DNA from: Planctomycetaceae bacterium
GTDB taxonomy: Bacteria; Planctomycetota; Planctomycetia; Pirellulales; Thermoguttaceae
Assembly: GCA_009783865.1 (NCBI GenBank)
Contig: WRCR01000002.1
Coordinates: 1 to 37,226 of the forward strand
Reading direction: 5' to 3'
Length of the DNA stretch: 37,226 nucleotides
Shown: positions 8,372 to 17,055 of the stretch, in pieces
Layout of the letters: each line of letters starts with the position of its first letter
How positions within the stretch are numbered: position 1 is the stretch's first letter
Notes under the pieces: model-generated
Database searches by the model: none
What the model was told of the DNA's origin: nothing
The model's input: the letters and a program-made list of their open reading frames with translations, nothing else
Position numbers and translations under genes: made by a program

Positions 8372-8405
8372 GTTTAGCGGCGGTTCGCAGAACCGCCTGC
8401 TGAAC
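8372..8405. repeat. Full 34-bp palindromic element GTTTAGC...GCTGAAC
   Basis: The core GGCGGTT-CGCAG-AACCGCC (8379-8397) is flanked by GTTTAGC on the left and GCTGAAC on the right, which extend the pairing with one G-T wobble. It lies between the convergent lipoprotein and YTV genes and may serve as a shared terminator. It is the most complete copy of the GTTTAGC family. Confidence 0.85.
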
Positions 8406-8414
8406 AGAAATCTA

Positions 8415-10376
8415 TCAGTTACATGGGTCGCATGGGACGCATGGAACTTCCATTCGAACCACTTTCGGAACGCAGCGGGTCACCGTGTACGGAACCTTGT
8501 ATGCTTCCAGTTGATAACAAATCACCGTTTTCTCGACCGTTTCAGGACGCAATACCGTGTATTGAACATCGCGGACACACTGTTCCTGCACCATTCTGCA
8601 AACGCTGACCGGCACTTGTTTCGTGTGGTTTTCAACTACATTTCGGCAAACCTGATAAGTGACGGTTCTGACGCGTGTTTCCGGCACCATAGTGCAAACG
8701 GTGTACTCTTCGACACACGTTTCCGGCACCATTCGGCAAACCTGATAAGTGCAGGTGCGGACGCGATGTTCCGGCACTAAACGGCAAACCTGATAGGTAC
8801 AAACCTTCGTTTCCGGCACCATTCGGCAAACCTGATAAGTGACGGTTTTGACGCGTGTTTCCGGTACCATAGTGCAAACGGTGTACTCTTCGAGACGTGT
8901 TTCCGGCACCATTCGGCAAACCTGATAGGTGCAGGTGCGGACACGCTGTTCCGGTACCAATCGGCATACTTTGTACTGTTCAACTCTTTGTTCCGGTACC
9001 ATTCGGCAAACCTGATAGGTGCAGGTTCTCGTGCGTGTTTCCGGTACCATAGTGCAAACGGTGTATTTTTCTACCTTTGTTTCCGGCACCATAGTGCAAA
9101 CGGTATAAGTACAGGCCTTGACATGTGTTTCCGGTACCAATCGGCAAACCTTGTATTTTTGAACGCGTGTTTCCGGCACCATTCTGCAAACGGTATAAGT
9201 GACGGTTTTAACCCGCTGTTCCGGTACGTAACGGACGCATTGTACGACTTTTTCGCAAATTTCCGGCACCCAAACCTTGCGGTAGCAGGTCACCGGCGGA
9301 CATTGAACCTTGACGGTTTTGAATCGCGGCTTGTCGCACGGGTTGCAGGGGTCAATCTCCGGCACGACTTTGCAAACGACCTTGCCCGGTACCTGATAAC
9401 ACTGTGTTTCCCAGCGGCCGGAGCAGTATTTAACCGTCTTTTCGTAGGTCTGCGGAACACAAACGGTATAGGTCACCTCTTTAGTACACTGTTCATAAAC
9501 CGGTACGCAAACCGTATAAGTTCTTTCCCGTTCTTCCCAGACGGGCTTGCAAACAGTGTAAGGAATTTCTTTTACCCGCTGTTCATAAACCGGCTTATAG
9601 ACGGTGACATTTCTTGTTCGTTCTTCATAGACGGGTTTGCAAACGGTGTAGGGGATTTCCTTCGTCACCGTTTCATAAACCGGTCTCATAACTGTATAGA
9701 CCCTTTCGCGGTCTTCATAGACGGGTCGGCAAACGGTGTAGGGGATTTCCTTCGTCACCGTTTCATAAACGGGTTTGCAAACGGTGACTTCTCTCGTCCG
9801 CTTTTCATAAACGGGTCGGCAAACGGTGTAGGGAACTTCTTTCGTCAGCGTTTCATAGACGGGTCTCATAACCGTGTATTCCCGCTGTTTTGTTTCCCAG
9901 ACCGGCTTGCAAACTGTGTAGGGAATTTCTTTCGTCACCGTTTCATAAACGGGTTTGCAGACGGTGACTTCCCGCGTCCGCTTTTCATAAACGGGTCGGC
10001 AAACGGTGTAGGGGACCTCTTTGGTGCAGGTCTCAAAAACCGGTTTTACAGTTTGGTAGGTAACGGTTTTGTACTGGGTTTCCCAGACGGGTTTGCAAAC
10101 GGTGTAGGCGACTTGCCGGGTGCGGACTTCAGGCACATACCGAGTGCAGGTGATAGTGCGCGGCACCGCTACTTTTTTGAAGCAGGTTTTATAACAGGTG
10201 ACCTGCTGCTGTTCGTACACGATACGATGACATATCTTTTTGGAAGCAGCAAAACTGACTCCTGCCGCGCTGGGATGGTAACAGCCGACACCGCAGAAAC
10301 CGGCTTCGGCTGTGCTGTATCCAAAACCTAGACAAAGAAATACTGCGGCAAGTATTCCCAAAAAACGACTCTTCAT
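8415..10376 (-). CDS. YTV-domain repeat protein, Cys/Tyr-rich, secreted (cell-envelope type)
   Basis: 653 residues. After a signal peptide (about 1-26, ending STAEAG) it is almost entirely tandem units of about 15-17 residues. The N-terminal block has about 15 units of the type YTVCRPVYEKRTREV (variants PVWE, PVFE). A central spacer (SGRWETQCYQVPGKVVCK, then EIDPCNPCDKP) separates it from a C-terminal block of about 15 units of the type YTVCRMVPETRV. The protein ends in CVPCDPCN. The YTV domain was described as a planctomycete-specific repeat, and such proteins have been linked to the cell wall or envelope. Near-regular Cys spacing suggests disulphide cross-linking (inference). AGAGGAG lies about 8 nt before the ATG. 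Repetitive DNA also opens long false frames on the other strand. Confidence 0.88.
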   Translation of the reverse strand: MKSRFLGILAAVFLCLGFGYSTAEAGFCGVGCYHPSAAGVSFAASKKICHRIVYEQQQVTCYKTCFKKVAVPRTITCTRYVPEVRTRQVAYTVCKPVWETQYKTVTYQTVKPVFETCTKEVPYTVCRPVYEKRTREVTVCKPVYETVTKEIPYTVCKPVWETKQREYTVMRPVYETLTKEVPYTVCRPVYEKRTREVTVCKPVYETVTKEIPYTVCRPVYEDRERVYTVMRPVYETVTKEIPYTVCKPVYEERTRNVTVYKPVYEQRVKEIPYTVCKPVWEERERTYTVCVPVYEQCTKEVTYTVCVPQTYEKTVKYCSGRWETQCYQVPGKVVCKVVPEIDPCNPCDKPRFKTVKVQCPPVTCYRKVWVPEICEKVVQCVRYVPEQRVKTVTYTVCRMVPETRVQKYKVCRLVPETHVKACTYTVCTMVPETKVEKYTVCTMVPETRTRTCTYQVCRMVPEQRVEQYKVCRLVPEQRVRTCTYQVCRMVPETRLEEYTVCTMVPETRVKTVTYQVCRMVPETKVCTYQVCRLVPEHRVRTCTYQVCRMVPETCVEEYTVCTMVPETRVRTVTYQVCRNVVENHTKQVPVSVCRMVQEQCVRDVQYTVLRPETVEKTVICYQLEAYKVPYTVTRCVPKVVRMEVPCVPCDPCN

Positions 10377-10767
10377 TATTGCTCTCCTCTAATAAATACC
10401 TCAAGCAAGGGCTGCTTTGGACGGGGGGACTAAAACGGACGACATTAACTCGGTTGTCACCTCATCCGCTGATTGTCAGTCCGCCAAACGGCAACCTCTT
10501 CCGGGCAGGGAAGTACCAGTTATATCGTCTGGGAAAAAGGGCGGACTTCAAAAAATATCGGATAAGACAACAAAACGTTATTTACCGTAAAACCCGTTTG
10601 TGCGGAAACGGTAAAACAACTAGTATGCGAATTATAGACATGTTTTACAAAAAAGAAAAGAGGGGGTAAATAAAAAAAATAAAAAATTTGAAAAAAATAC
10701 AAAAAGTGTTCCGATTTCGCCGATTTTAACGATTTTAGCGGTTATGGCTGCCTGCTAAACGGCTTTT
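10377..10767. other. Intergenic region upstream of the YTV gene
   Basis: No gene is supported. The half nearest the YTV gene should hold its promoter and leader (minus strand), but no clear -35/-10 pair stands out. Around 10660-10715 is a long A-rich run. At 10734-10759 is a weak inverted repeat TTTAGC...GCTAAAC, a diverged member of the GTTTAGC palindrome family lying just past the GlgX stop codon. Confidence 0.5.
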
Positions 10768-12879
10768 CTACCGAACTTCTGCCAAAAAGACCTTCATCGA
10801 AAGCGGTCCCATACGTAACGGCTTATTCAAATCCGGTTTGGGTCCGTTCTTTTCGGGAAAAATATCCAGCGGTGCGGCGGCGGCGGTGTCAACGAACAGC
10901 CGCCACGAGTAATTATGACAGACAGCCGGAAATGAAAAGTCCCGCGGTTCCCAGCCGCCGTGAAGCATCATCAATACGTTATGCATCGAACCTTCGTATT
11001 CCATTGTCGGCGGTGCTGCCCCCAAAAAACAAGTCAATGAGCGTTCCAGTCCGTTGTTCCAAGGAACTTGTCCGCCTTGTGAACCGAACCAACTGATGTC
11101 CGGCGGTCCTCCGGTAACACGCGGCTGACCGGAAAGATAATACGGCTGACGAACAGTGAACTCACTCTTGCGGAAATGAATCAATTCCCTCACAAATCTA
11201 TAAAGGGATTGATGCCGCTTCAAGAGCCGCCAATCAAACCATGAAACCGCATTGTCCTGACAATAAGCGTTGTTGTTTCCCTGCTGTGTTCTGCGGACTT
11301 CATCGCCCTGCGAAATCATTGGAACACCTTGACTCAACAGCAGTGTTGCCATCATGTTTTTCACTTGCCGATTGCGGGTATTTTCAATTTCCTTGTTTGT
11401 AGTCACGCCTTCGGCACCGTAATTACAACTGAAATTATTGTTATCGCCGTCCCGATTGTTCTCTCCGTTGTCTTCGTTGTGTTTGTGATTGTACGAAACG
11501 AGGTCGTTCATCGTAAAACCGTCGTGGGAAGTCACGAAGTTGATACTGCTTTGGGGACCTCTTCCGCTGTGTGAATACAGGTCGCTTGAACCGGCAAGCC
11601 GGGTAGCGATTGCGCCGGTCATTCCTTGGTCGCCTCGCCAGAATCGGCGGACATCATCGCGGTATTTACCGTTCCATTCTGCCCATCGCTGTGAGCCGAT
11701 GCTTTGATTGCCGTGTGCCAGCGAGCCGAAAGAACCGACTTGATACGCGCCGGCTGCATCCCACGCTTCGGCAATGATTTTTGTATCCGCTAGCAGCGGG
11801 TCTTCCGAAATCTGTTCTATCAGCGGCGGATTTGCCTGCAAGTTTCCCGATTGGTCCCGGCTCAATATCGAAGCCAAATCGAACCGGAAACCGTCAATAT
11901 GATAATTATAAACCCAGTGCCGCAAGCAGTTAAAAATCATATCGCGGACTATCGGGTGGTTGCCGTTGACGGTATTTCCGCAGCCGCTGTAATTTTTGTA
12001 ATAGGGTCCCCGCTCCAGCATATAATAAATTTGGTTATCGAGTCCTTTGAAACTTAACGTTGGTCCGTTCTCATTTCCTTCGCAGGTATGATTGAAAACG
12101 ACATCGAGAATCACTTCGATGCCTGCTTGGTGAAAAGCACGCACAAGTTCTTTGAACTCACGGACTTGCGCGCCGGGTTCTTTCCCGTGAGCATAGCCGC
12201 GGTGTGGAGAAAAGAACGCCATCGTGTCATAGCCCCAGTAATTTTTGATGGCGGATTCTTTGCCGTCCGCTGCCAGTATCGGAAATTCGTGTACCGGCAT
12301 TAACTCGACTGCGGTCACTCCTAAATCGAGGAGATACGGAATCTTTCCGATGAGACCGAGATAAGTGCCGGGATACTGTGTTTCACTTGTTTTTGAAGCG
12401 GTGAAGCCCTTGACGTGCAGTTCGTAAATTACTGATTTGGACAAGTCGTGCCGCAGGTGTTTATCGCCGCGCCAATCGAAGTCCTCGTCATCGATAACAA
12501 CGCACTTCGGCGGACGAATAATTCCGTCATTTGATTCCTGAAATGTTCCTGCCAGTGCTTTTGCGTAAGGGTCAATTAGGCGGGCGTTACCGTCAAAGCG
12601 GAGTCCTTTGTTCGGTTCAAAGGGACCTTCTGCTTGAAAGTGATAGAGTTGTTTTGCTTTCAAACCGTCAATGAACAGCGACCAGACGTGTCCCCAGCGG
12701 TTATCTTCTTTGTTAAAGTGGATAATGTCGGATGGTTCTGTGTCGGTAACCTTTTCGTAGAGCAGCAGTTTCATTGAGCGGGCGAGTCGGCTTACCACGC
12801 TGAAATGTACTCCGGTATCGCCTAAATTGGCACCGAAGGGCAAAGAACGGGTAAAGCGCATTGCCGATGAAGTATGCAC
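10768..12879 (-). CDS. glgX: Glycogen debranching enzyme, GlgX/isoamylase type (GH13)
   Basis: Hydrolyses alpha-1,6 branches of glycogen or maltodextrin in the cytoplasm. The N-terminal CBM48-like region (PFGANLGDTGVHFSVVS, then YHFQAEGPFEP) is followed by the GH13 barrel: VILDVVFNH, HIDGFRFDLASIL (nucleophile Asp334), IIAEAWDAAG (acid/base Glu371) and INFVTSHDGFTMNDLVSYN (Asp453), numbered from the chosen start. 703 residues, usual for the family. The chosen start is GTG at 12877-12879, with AGGAG 9 nt upstream. The frame is open to an ATG at 12987, but that ATG overlaps a TATAAT promoter element and would add a Ser/Phe/Pro-rich stretch not seen in the family. A second alternative, ATG 12861, has no ribosome binding site. 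No other glycogen genes are nearby. Confidence 0.9.
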   Translation of the reverse strand: MHTSSAMRFTRSLPFGANLGDTGVHFSVVSRLARSMKLLLYEKVTDTEPSDIIHFNKEDNRWGHVWSLFIDGLKAKQLYHFQAEGPFEPNKGLRFDGNARLIDPYAKALAGTFQESNDGIIRPPKCVVIDDEDFDWRGDKHLRHDLSKSVIYELHVKGFTASKTSETQYPGTYLGLIGKIPYLLDLGVTAVELMPVHEFPILAADGKESAIKNYWGYDTMAFFSPHRGYAHGKEPGAQVREFKELVRAFHQAGIEVILDVVFNHTCEGNENGPTLSFKGLDNQIYYMLERGPYYKNYSGCGNTVNGNHPIVRDMIFNCLRHWVYNYHIDGFRFDLASILSRDQSGNLQANPPLIEQISEDPLLADTKIIAEAWDAAGAYQVGSFGSLAHGNQSIGSQRWAEWNGKYRDDVRRFWRGDQGMTGAIATRLAGSSDLYSHSGRGPQSSINFVTSHDGFTMNDLVSYNHKHNEDNGENNRDGDNNNFSCNYGAEGVTTNKEIENTRNRQVKNMMATLLLSQGVPMISQGDEVRRTQQGNNNAYCQDNAVSWFDWRLLKRHQSLYRFVRELIHFRKSEFTVRQPYYLSGQPRVTGGPPDISWFGSQGGQVPWNNGLERSLTCFLGAAPPTMEYEGSMHNVLMMLHGGWEPRDFSFPAVCHNYSWRLFVDTAAAAPLDIFPEKNGPKPDLNKPLRMGPLSMKVFLAEVR

Positions 12880-12985
12880 AGAGAATTTCTCCTGCGGTAA
12901 TAAATTGTCCGGTAGTTCACGAAACGGAAAAACCGGCAATCCAGACGAAAACACTTCGGAAAATCTGGATGAACTGAACCGGAGC

Positions 12986-13014
12986 ATTATACCTTATTTT
13001 GTCGGCAATGTGGA
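12986..13014 (-). promoter_or_regulatory. Sigma70-like promoter upstream of the debranching enzyme gene
   Basis: On the minus strand TCCACA (13009-13014) is followed after 17 bp by a consensus TATAAT (12986-12991). Transcription would begin near 12979, about 100 nt before the GTG start that has a good AGGAG. This argues against the upstream ATG at 12987. Confidence 0.5.
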
Positions 13015-13083
13015 AAAACAGCGAAAAAAGTTGTATCTTGAGGATATAATCGGCAAAACAGCGGATATAATTCATTGTTTGGC

Positions 13084-13102
13084 GGCGGTTCGTAGAACCG
13101 CC
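13084..13102. repeat. GC-rich palindrome abutting a stop codon
   Basis: GGCGGTT-CGTAG-AACCGCC lies directly against the TAG stop (13103-13105) of the 1087-residue gene and is preceded by GTTTGGC. The core differs from the copy at 8379-8397 by one loop base. A possible transcription terminator without a T run. Confidence 0.8.
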
Positions 13103-16100
13103 CTAATTCCACTGCGGAAACGGCGGGAGATATTGAAGCGGATTAAACCGCTGCCACGGCGACGGCTGTCTCGGCTGCGGCGCAGGCAAAACTTTCGGCA
13201 CCTCCAGTTGAACCCCCGAAATGCAAACATCGTCCAAATGCACCTCACCAAAACCGTGATGTACAAAACGAACAAAATAATTACCGTCAGAAGGCGCAAT
13301 ACGATAAAACGCAAATTCACGCCAATCGCCCCTCGTATGCAGAAAACGCAGCGCAAGTGCTTCACCGCCGAGCGAATCAAACACCATAAAACCGTCTGCC
13401 GTTGAAGTCAGCGGTTTTGGAATACGAACCCAGCCGCTCGTACAAATGATTTCTCCCATCTTGACCGCAACCGGCGGTGTCGTAAAAAACAACGGAGCGG
13501 CTTCCATTTGCAGCGGCACTGCGTTAGCGGCATCCGTACTCGGCATAACAAGCATTCGCAAGCCGAAATTTCCGCTGCGTTTTGCCTCCGATGAAATCTC
13601 CAGAAGCGGCACCGCAACACTGTCAACTTTATGCAAAAGCGGAATCCAGCCGCCTTGTTCCCAGTTGTTTTTATTTTCCATGTCGCCGCCGAAAAGCCGA
13701 TTCACCGGCTCAAGTGTTGCGCCCATCAATCGTTGATAAGTCGAAAGATACTGCGGCAGCGTTGCAAAGGAAACCGACACCGGAGTCATACACGGATTCG
13801 AATCATGCCGCGTTGCGTTTTGCAGCAATGACCTCGTTATAACCCGCAGTCCGCGGGTGGACTTCTCCGCTTGCAAATACGCCTTGGAATAATCCGGCGG
13901 ATTCTGCTGCAAAAATCCCTGCGCAATTCGAAGATAATTCTTCGTCTCTTTTATGAGCGATTCCTGTTCCGTGATGTTAATAATCGGCAGGTTGTCTTCC
14001 TTGTGTATCGGAATTGTTCCGGCATCTTTCGCCTGCTGCAGCCGGCTGAATATCCGCTCTGTTGAAGCCGACTGCAACTCCGCTAACTTGCAGGCAAGTT
14101 CCGCTGCCCGGGGACCTATCTCACGGGCAATACCTGAAATCTCGCCGAAAGCATCATCGTTTTCACCGAAGTAAATGTAAGTGTTAAGGCAGCATTCTTC
14201 CAACTCGATTTTAATACCGCCTGCCACCCGCTCCGGGTTCAGCGGTAATAACCGCCCCGGCGTTAGTTGATATGCATCGTAGGTCTCCGGTATTCCCGAC
14301 ACGATATAACTCAATGGACCTTCTACTGCTCCGCCTATTGCGAATTGGGAATCCCTTTCCTGCCAAATCGGAAGCAGCAGCCGCGTTCTGCCGGCAGTTA
14401 AGACCGCGCCGCTCATCTTGCCTTTCATTGACGTTTTGATTAGTTCGGGACGCTTGCGTCCGTCGGCAAACCATTTATCAAGCAGTTGCAGTTCCCAGTT
14501 CATCAATTCCAGCGAGATTCTGCGCTGCGCCGTTGCAGGGTCATCAGCATTCAACGGTGAATTAGACCTGAAAATCAATCCGTGCAAACCGACCGCTAAA
14601 GCACGAAAAACCTGCATCTTCAGTTGTTCATGAGTGAAGGGATGCACGTCTTGAACGTTTCCGCCGAAGAGTGTCCATTGTTCCGCAACCCGCGGGTCAA
14701 TATCCGTCTGAATGGTGTACCAGAACGGCATATCCGGTCGGGCAAGTTCGGGATAGCCGCTCATCCATTTTTCTAACTCGAAAAAGTCCAGTGAAGTCGC
14801 CAGCGGCTGTCTGTCCATCACCAATATGTTCATAGTTCGGCTATAATCCCGGACTCCGCTCCGCGCTGTGCAGAGCAAAGGCCGGCGGCGCATCCGGTCG
14901 GCGTTTTGAATCCACGCTGCCCGCTGCGACTCCGCCTGATATTCACGGATTGTGCTGTTATCTCCGAAATTCCAAGCAAGTACATTATCGTACATTGAAC
15001 TGATTTGCGCTGCTCCCAAAAATCTGTCCCGCTGACTGCTGTTTGGAGAATAAACCGTTGCGGCTTCAATTTCGGATTGTTCCGGCGGCGAACAGACCAG
15101 CCAAATTCCTGCTTCTGCTGCTTCCCGAAGCAACTCTGGTCTCGGTTTGCCTTTAATCCAAACGGTGTTAAATTCCAGACGGCGCAGATAACTTAACGGT
15201 TCGCCTTGATATTCAATGCAGCGCACACCGAAGGGTCTGTCATCGAGCATCATTGTCTTTTCAGCAAGCGTTACTTTCAAAGATGATGCCGGCGAGGCGA
15301 AATTCAACGAAGGATTGTCCGTACCGGCTGCTCCGTCTATTGTACGGGTGTTCGTCAGTTGCAGTTCCAAGTGCTGCTGATTAGCACCTGCGCCGCCGGA
15401 ATAAACATACCGCCGTTCTTCGCCGGCTGCCGTTCTCGCTCTCGGTGAAGCAGCAAGCAGCGGCGAGGTTTGTTCCAAACCGGCAGAAACCGTCCAATCG
15501 GTATAACCGGTAGAACCTTTTGTTGTATTGGAATGAAGGAAAACGCATTGACTGCCTGCTTCAAGTTTGAAAGCGTGGTAATTGACGGGGTCGAACACCG
15601 GCGCAAGGTTCTGCGGCCGGTTTTCGGTTCTTGCCAGTATATCGTTTCTTGCCGAGACGTGACTACAGATTTCCAACGCATCGATGTTGATAACCGGCAT
15701 CTGGACTTTTCCGTTTGCCGCCTCTTCGGCGTTTGGTTCGCAAAAGAGAATAACCTGCCGGATATAGCGGTCGCGCAAGTCGATGTTCATTTTCAAGCCG
15801 AAGCGGAGCAGCGAACCGACGCGGTTTATTTCTTTCGCCAGATTGTTTTGTCCGTTTTTGTCCCGAAAGCCGAGTTGTTCCCATTGTCCGCTGCCGGTGG
15901 TTTTGCTTCCCATAACGAGAAACGATACCGGTTCTCTGGTTTCGTAATGTATTGCGTGCGGCAGCACGATTTGTGCGGCAAGAACGACATTCGGCAACGC
16001 CGTTTGAACGGCAACGGTGATTTGCGTATCTTCGATGACAGCTGGGTATCCGACTGAATGTGCAAGCACGATGCTCGATTGCGGCGGCAGTTTCAGTTGA

Positions 16101-16366
16101 ATTGTTTCGCAACTGTTTCCCTGCAACGCTGTTCTAGGCACGGAAGTCCGCTGCTGTGAAACGGCGGCGGCGTTATTTTCCCAATGCGGTGCTGTCCAGG
16201 TTGCGTCTTTTCCTTCGAAGTATTCCGCCCAATTTGGAACGGCGGTTTGTTGCGGTGTGAATCGAATGTTTCCGTAAGGAACTTCGGGGCGCAGCATCTG
16301 CGGTTCGTCGGCAAACAGTGCTGCCGTGAAAAACAGGAAGGATAAAAGAAATAACGTACGAAACAT
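13103..16366 (-). CDS. Large secreted protein, possible glycoside-hydrolase-like barrel, unknown function
   Basis: 1087 residues from the ATG at 16366; the frame extends to a TTG at 16381 with no better ribosome site. The signal peptide is clear (MFRTLFLLSFLFFTAALFA, cleavage before DEP). The first 350 residues look beta-rich. A segment around residues 370-650 (RPFGVRCIEYQGEPLSYLRRLEFNTVW written in part, then LREAAEAGIWLVCSPP and NVLAWNFGDN) resembles TIM-barrel proteins of the glycoside hydrolase superfamily, but no catalytic pair can be assigned with confidence. A helical stretch follows at about 790-870. The end (FVRFVHHGFGEVHLDDVCISG) looks like a carbohydrate-binding-type sandwich. It probably acts outside the cytoplasmic membrane. 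I do not recognise a named family. Confidence 0.7.
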   Translation of the reverse strand: MFRTLFLLSFLFFTAALFADEPQMLRPEVPYGNIRFTPQQTAVPNWAEYFEGKDATWTAPHWENNAAAVSQQRTSVPRTALQGNSCETIQLKLPPQSSIVLAHSVGYPAVIEDTQITVAVQTALPNVVLAAQIVLPHAIHYETREPVSFLVMGSKTTGSGQWEQLGFRDKNGQNNLAKEINRVGSLLRFGLKMNIDLRDRYIRQVILFCEPNAEEAANGKVQMPVINIDALEICSHVSARNDILARTENRPQNLAPVFDPVNYHAFKLEAGSQCVFLHSNTTKGSTGYTDWTVSAGLEQTSPLLAASPRARTAAGEERRYVYSGGAGANQQHLELQLTNTRTIDGAAGTDNPSLNFASPASSLKVTLAEKTMMLDDRPFGVRCIEYQGEPLSYLRRLEFNTVWIKGKPRPELLREAAEAGIWLVCSPPEQSEIEAATVYSPNSSQRDRFLGAAQISSMYDNVLAWNFGDNSTIREYQAESQRAAWIQNADRMRRRPLLCTARSGVRDYSRTMNILVMDRQPLATSLDFFELEKWMSGYPELARPDMPFWYTIQTDIDPRVAEQWTLFGGNVQDVHPFTHEQLKMQVFRALAVGLHGLIFRSNSPLNADDPATAQRRISLELMNWELQLLDKWFADGRKRPELIKTSMKGKMSGAVLTAGRTRLLLPIWQERDSQFAIGGAVEGPLSYIVSGIPETYDAYQLTPGRLLPLNPERVAGGIKIELEECCLNTYIYFGENDDAFGEISGIAREIGPRAAELACKLAELQSASTERIFSRLQQAKDAGTIPIHKEDNLPIINITEQESLIKETKNYLRIAQGFLQQNPPDYSKAYLQAEKSTRGLRVITRSLLQNATRHDSNPCMTPVSVSFATLPQYLSTYQRLMGATLEPVNRLFGGDMENKNNWEQGGWIPLLHKVDSVAVPLLEISSEAKRSGNFGLRMLVMPSTDAANAVPLQMEAAPLFFTTPPVAVKMGEIICTSGWVRIPKPLTSTADGFMVFDSLGGEALALRFLHTRGDWREFAFYRIAPSDGNYFVRFVHHGFGEVHLDDVCISGVQLEVPKVLPAPQPRQPSPWQRFNPLQYLPPFPQWN

Positions 16367-16484
16367 TTTCGAATAATACAAATTTTCTATCTATGGAAGA
16401 AGGGCAAAATCCGGTTTTTTTGCCGGAAATTCCTGCAAGATGTTCATGTTGTCCGAAAAAGAGGAACAAATTTGAATAATTTTT

Positions 16485-16513
16485 TTGTTTTTTCTCAAGA
16501 AAAAGGATAAAAT
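16485..16513 (+). promoter_or_regulatory. Sigma70-like promoter for the small coiled-coil gene or a leader RNA
   Basis: TTGTTT (16485-16490), a 17-bp spacer, then TAAAAT (16508-16513), in an A+T-rich setting. The start of transcription would be near 16520. Confidence 0.5.
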
Positions 16514-16545
16514 AGAGTACAGAGACAACGTAATAATAAATGTTG

Positions 16546-16573
16546 CCCTGTTCTTTGCGGGACAGGGGCTTTT
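16546..16573 (+). terminator. Hairpin followed by T run in the leader of the small gene
   Basis: CCCTGT pairs with ACAGGG around a 10-nt loop and is followed after GC by five T. It sits between the promoter-like sequence and the ATG at 16608. It could therefore end a short leader transcript of about 55 nt or act as an attenuator. The stem is short and the call tentative. Confidence 0.4.
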
Positions 16574-16607
16574 TCCGAAATAATCCTCCCTTTTCCGTCC
16601 TTTGCAA

Positions 16608-16907
16608 ATGACTAGTGAAACACCGCATTTTTCTGTTATTTCGTCCGGCGAGCGCGTTCCGATGGCTTCGGAGATTGACGAACTGACCGGCTTGCTTCGT
16701 TTGATTGATGATTTACCGGAAAAATTTCAAGAGGATTTTTACAAACTGTTCCAGCGTTTGCTGGATAGTTTTGAACGCCGGCAGCGGATACTTGAGTATG
16801 TTCAGGAGACCTTGAACACGATGAAGTTGGATTTGAAGTATTTGATTTTCGATTTGGAGGCGACCCGCCGCGAAAGGGATGAATACAAGGCACTTGCGAA
16901 CCGCTGA
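16608..16907 (+). CDS. Small conserved-type hypothetical protein with coiled coil
   Basis: 99 residues from ATG 16608 (a TTG two codons earlier is less likely). The sequence is acidic and helical: EIDELTGLLRLIDDLPEKF, then LFQRLLDSFERRQRILEYV, then LKYLIFDLEATRRERDEYK, with heptad-like spacing throughout. No signal peptide, membrane segment or metal motif is present, so it is probably cytoplasmic. The pattern resembles short helical proteins I associate with planctomycete genomes, but I cannot name a family. Its own promoter-like sequence and a hairpin precede it. The next frame downstream overlaps its end and is a gene remnant. Confidence 0.65.
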   Translation: MTSETPHFSVISSGERVPMASEIDELTGLLRLIDDLPEKFQEDFYKLFQRLLDSFERRQRILEYVQETLNTMKLDLKYLIFDLEATRRERDEYKALANR

Positions 16908-16990
16908 AAATAAGGTTATCGGTCGAAAAACTGGTGTTGATACTATTGGCTATTATTGTGTGCAATCGGACCGCAGCGGCTTTGTCAGTA

Positions 16991-17018
16991 TTGCCCTTTC
17001 TTTCCTTTGCGGTATAAT
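16991..17018 (+). promoter_or_regulatory. Sigma70-like promoter with no intact gene
   Basis: TTGCCC (16991-16996), 16 bp, then consensus TATAAT (17013-17018). The ATG at 17026 opens only an 11-codon frame before TAG. The following sequence encodes the tail of a recognisable protein in another frame. Confidence 0.5.
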
Positions 17019-17055
17019 GTGCTTGTATGCCGACTATCGTAATGACAAACGTCAA

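Larger units (their letters stand above)
16367..16607. other. Divergent intergenic region
   Basis: Lies between the divergently transcribed 1087-residue gene and the small coiled-coil gene. It contains a plus-strand promoter-like pair and, downstream of it, a hairpin with a T run (both listed separately). No clear promoter was seen for the minus-strand gene. Confidence 0.5.

Noticed and set aside
8988-10331. 447-codon plus-strand frame opposite the YTV gene, with repeated SANGVG/FINRF-like units
   Set aside because: It is the antisense shadow of the tandem repeats. It has no ribosome site or family resemblance, and the minus-strand reading matches YTV and has a signal peptide.
12880-12987. 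ATG at 12987 as the start of the debranching enzyme
   Set aside because: It overlaps a consensus TATAAT, whereas the GTG at 12879 has a proper AGGAG.
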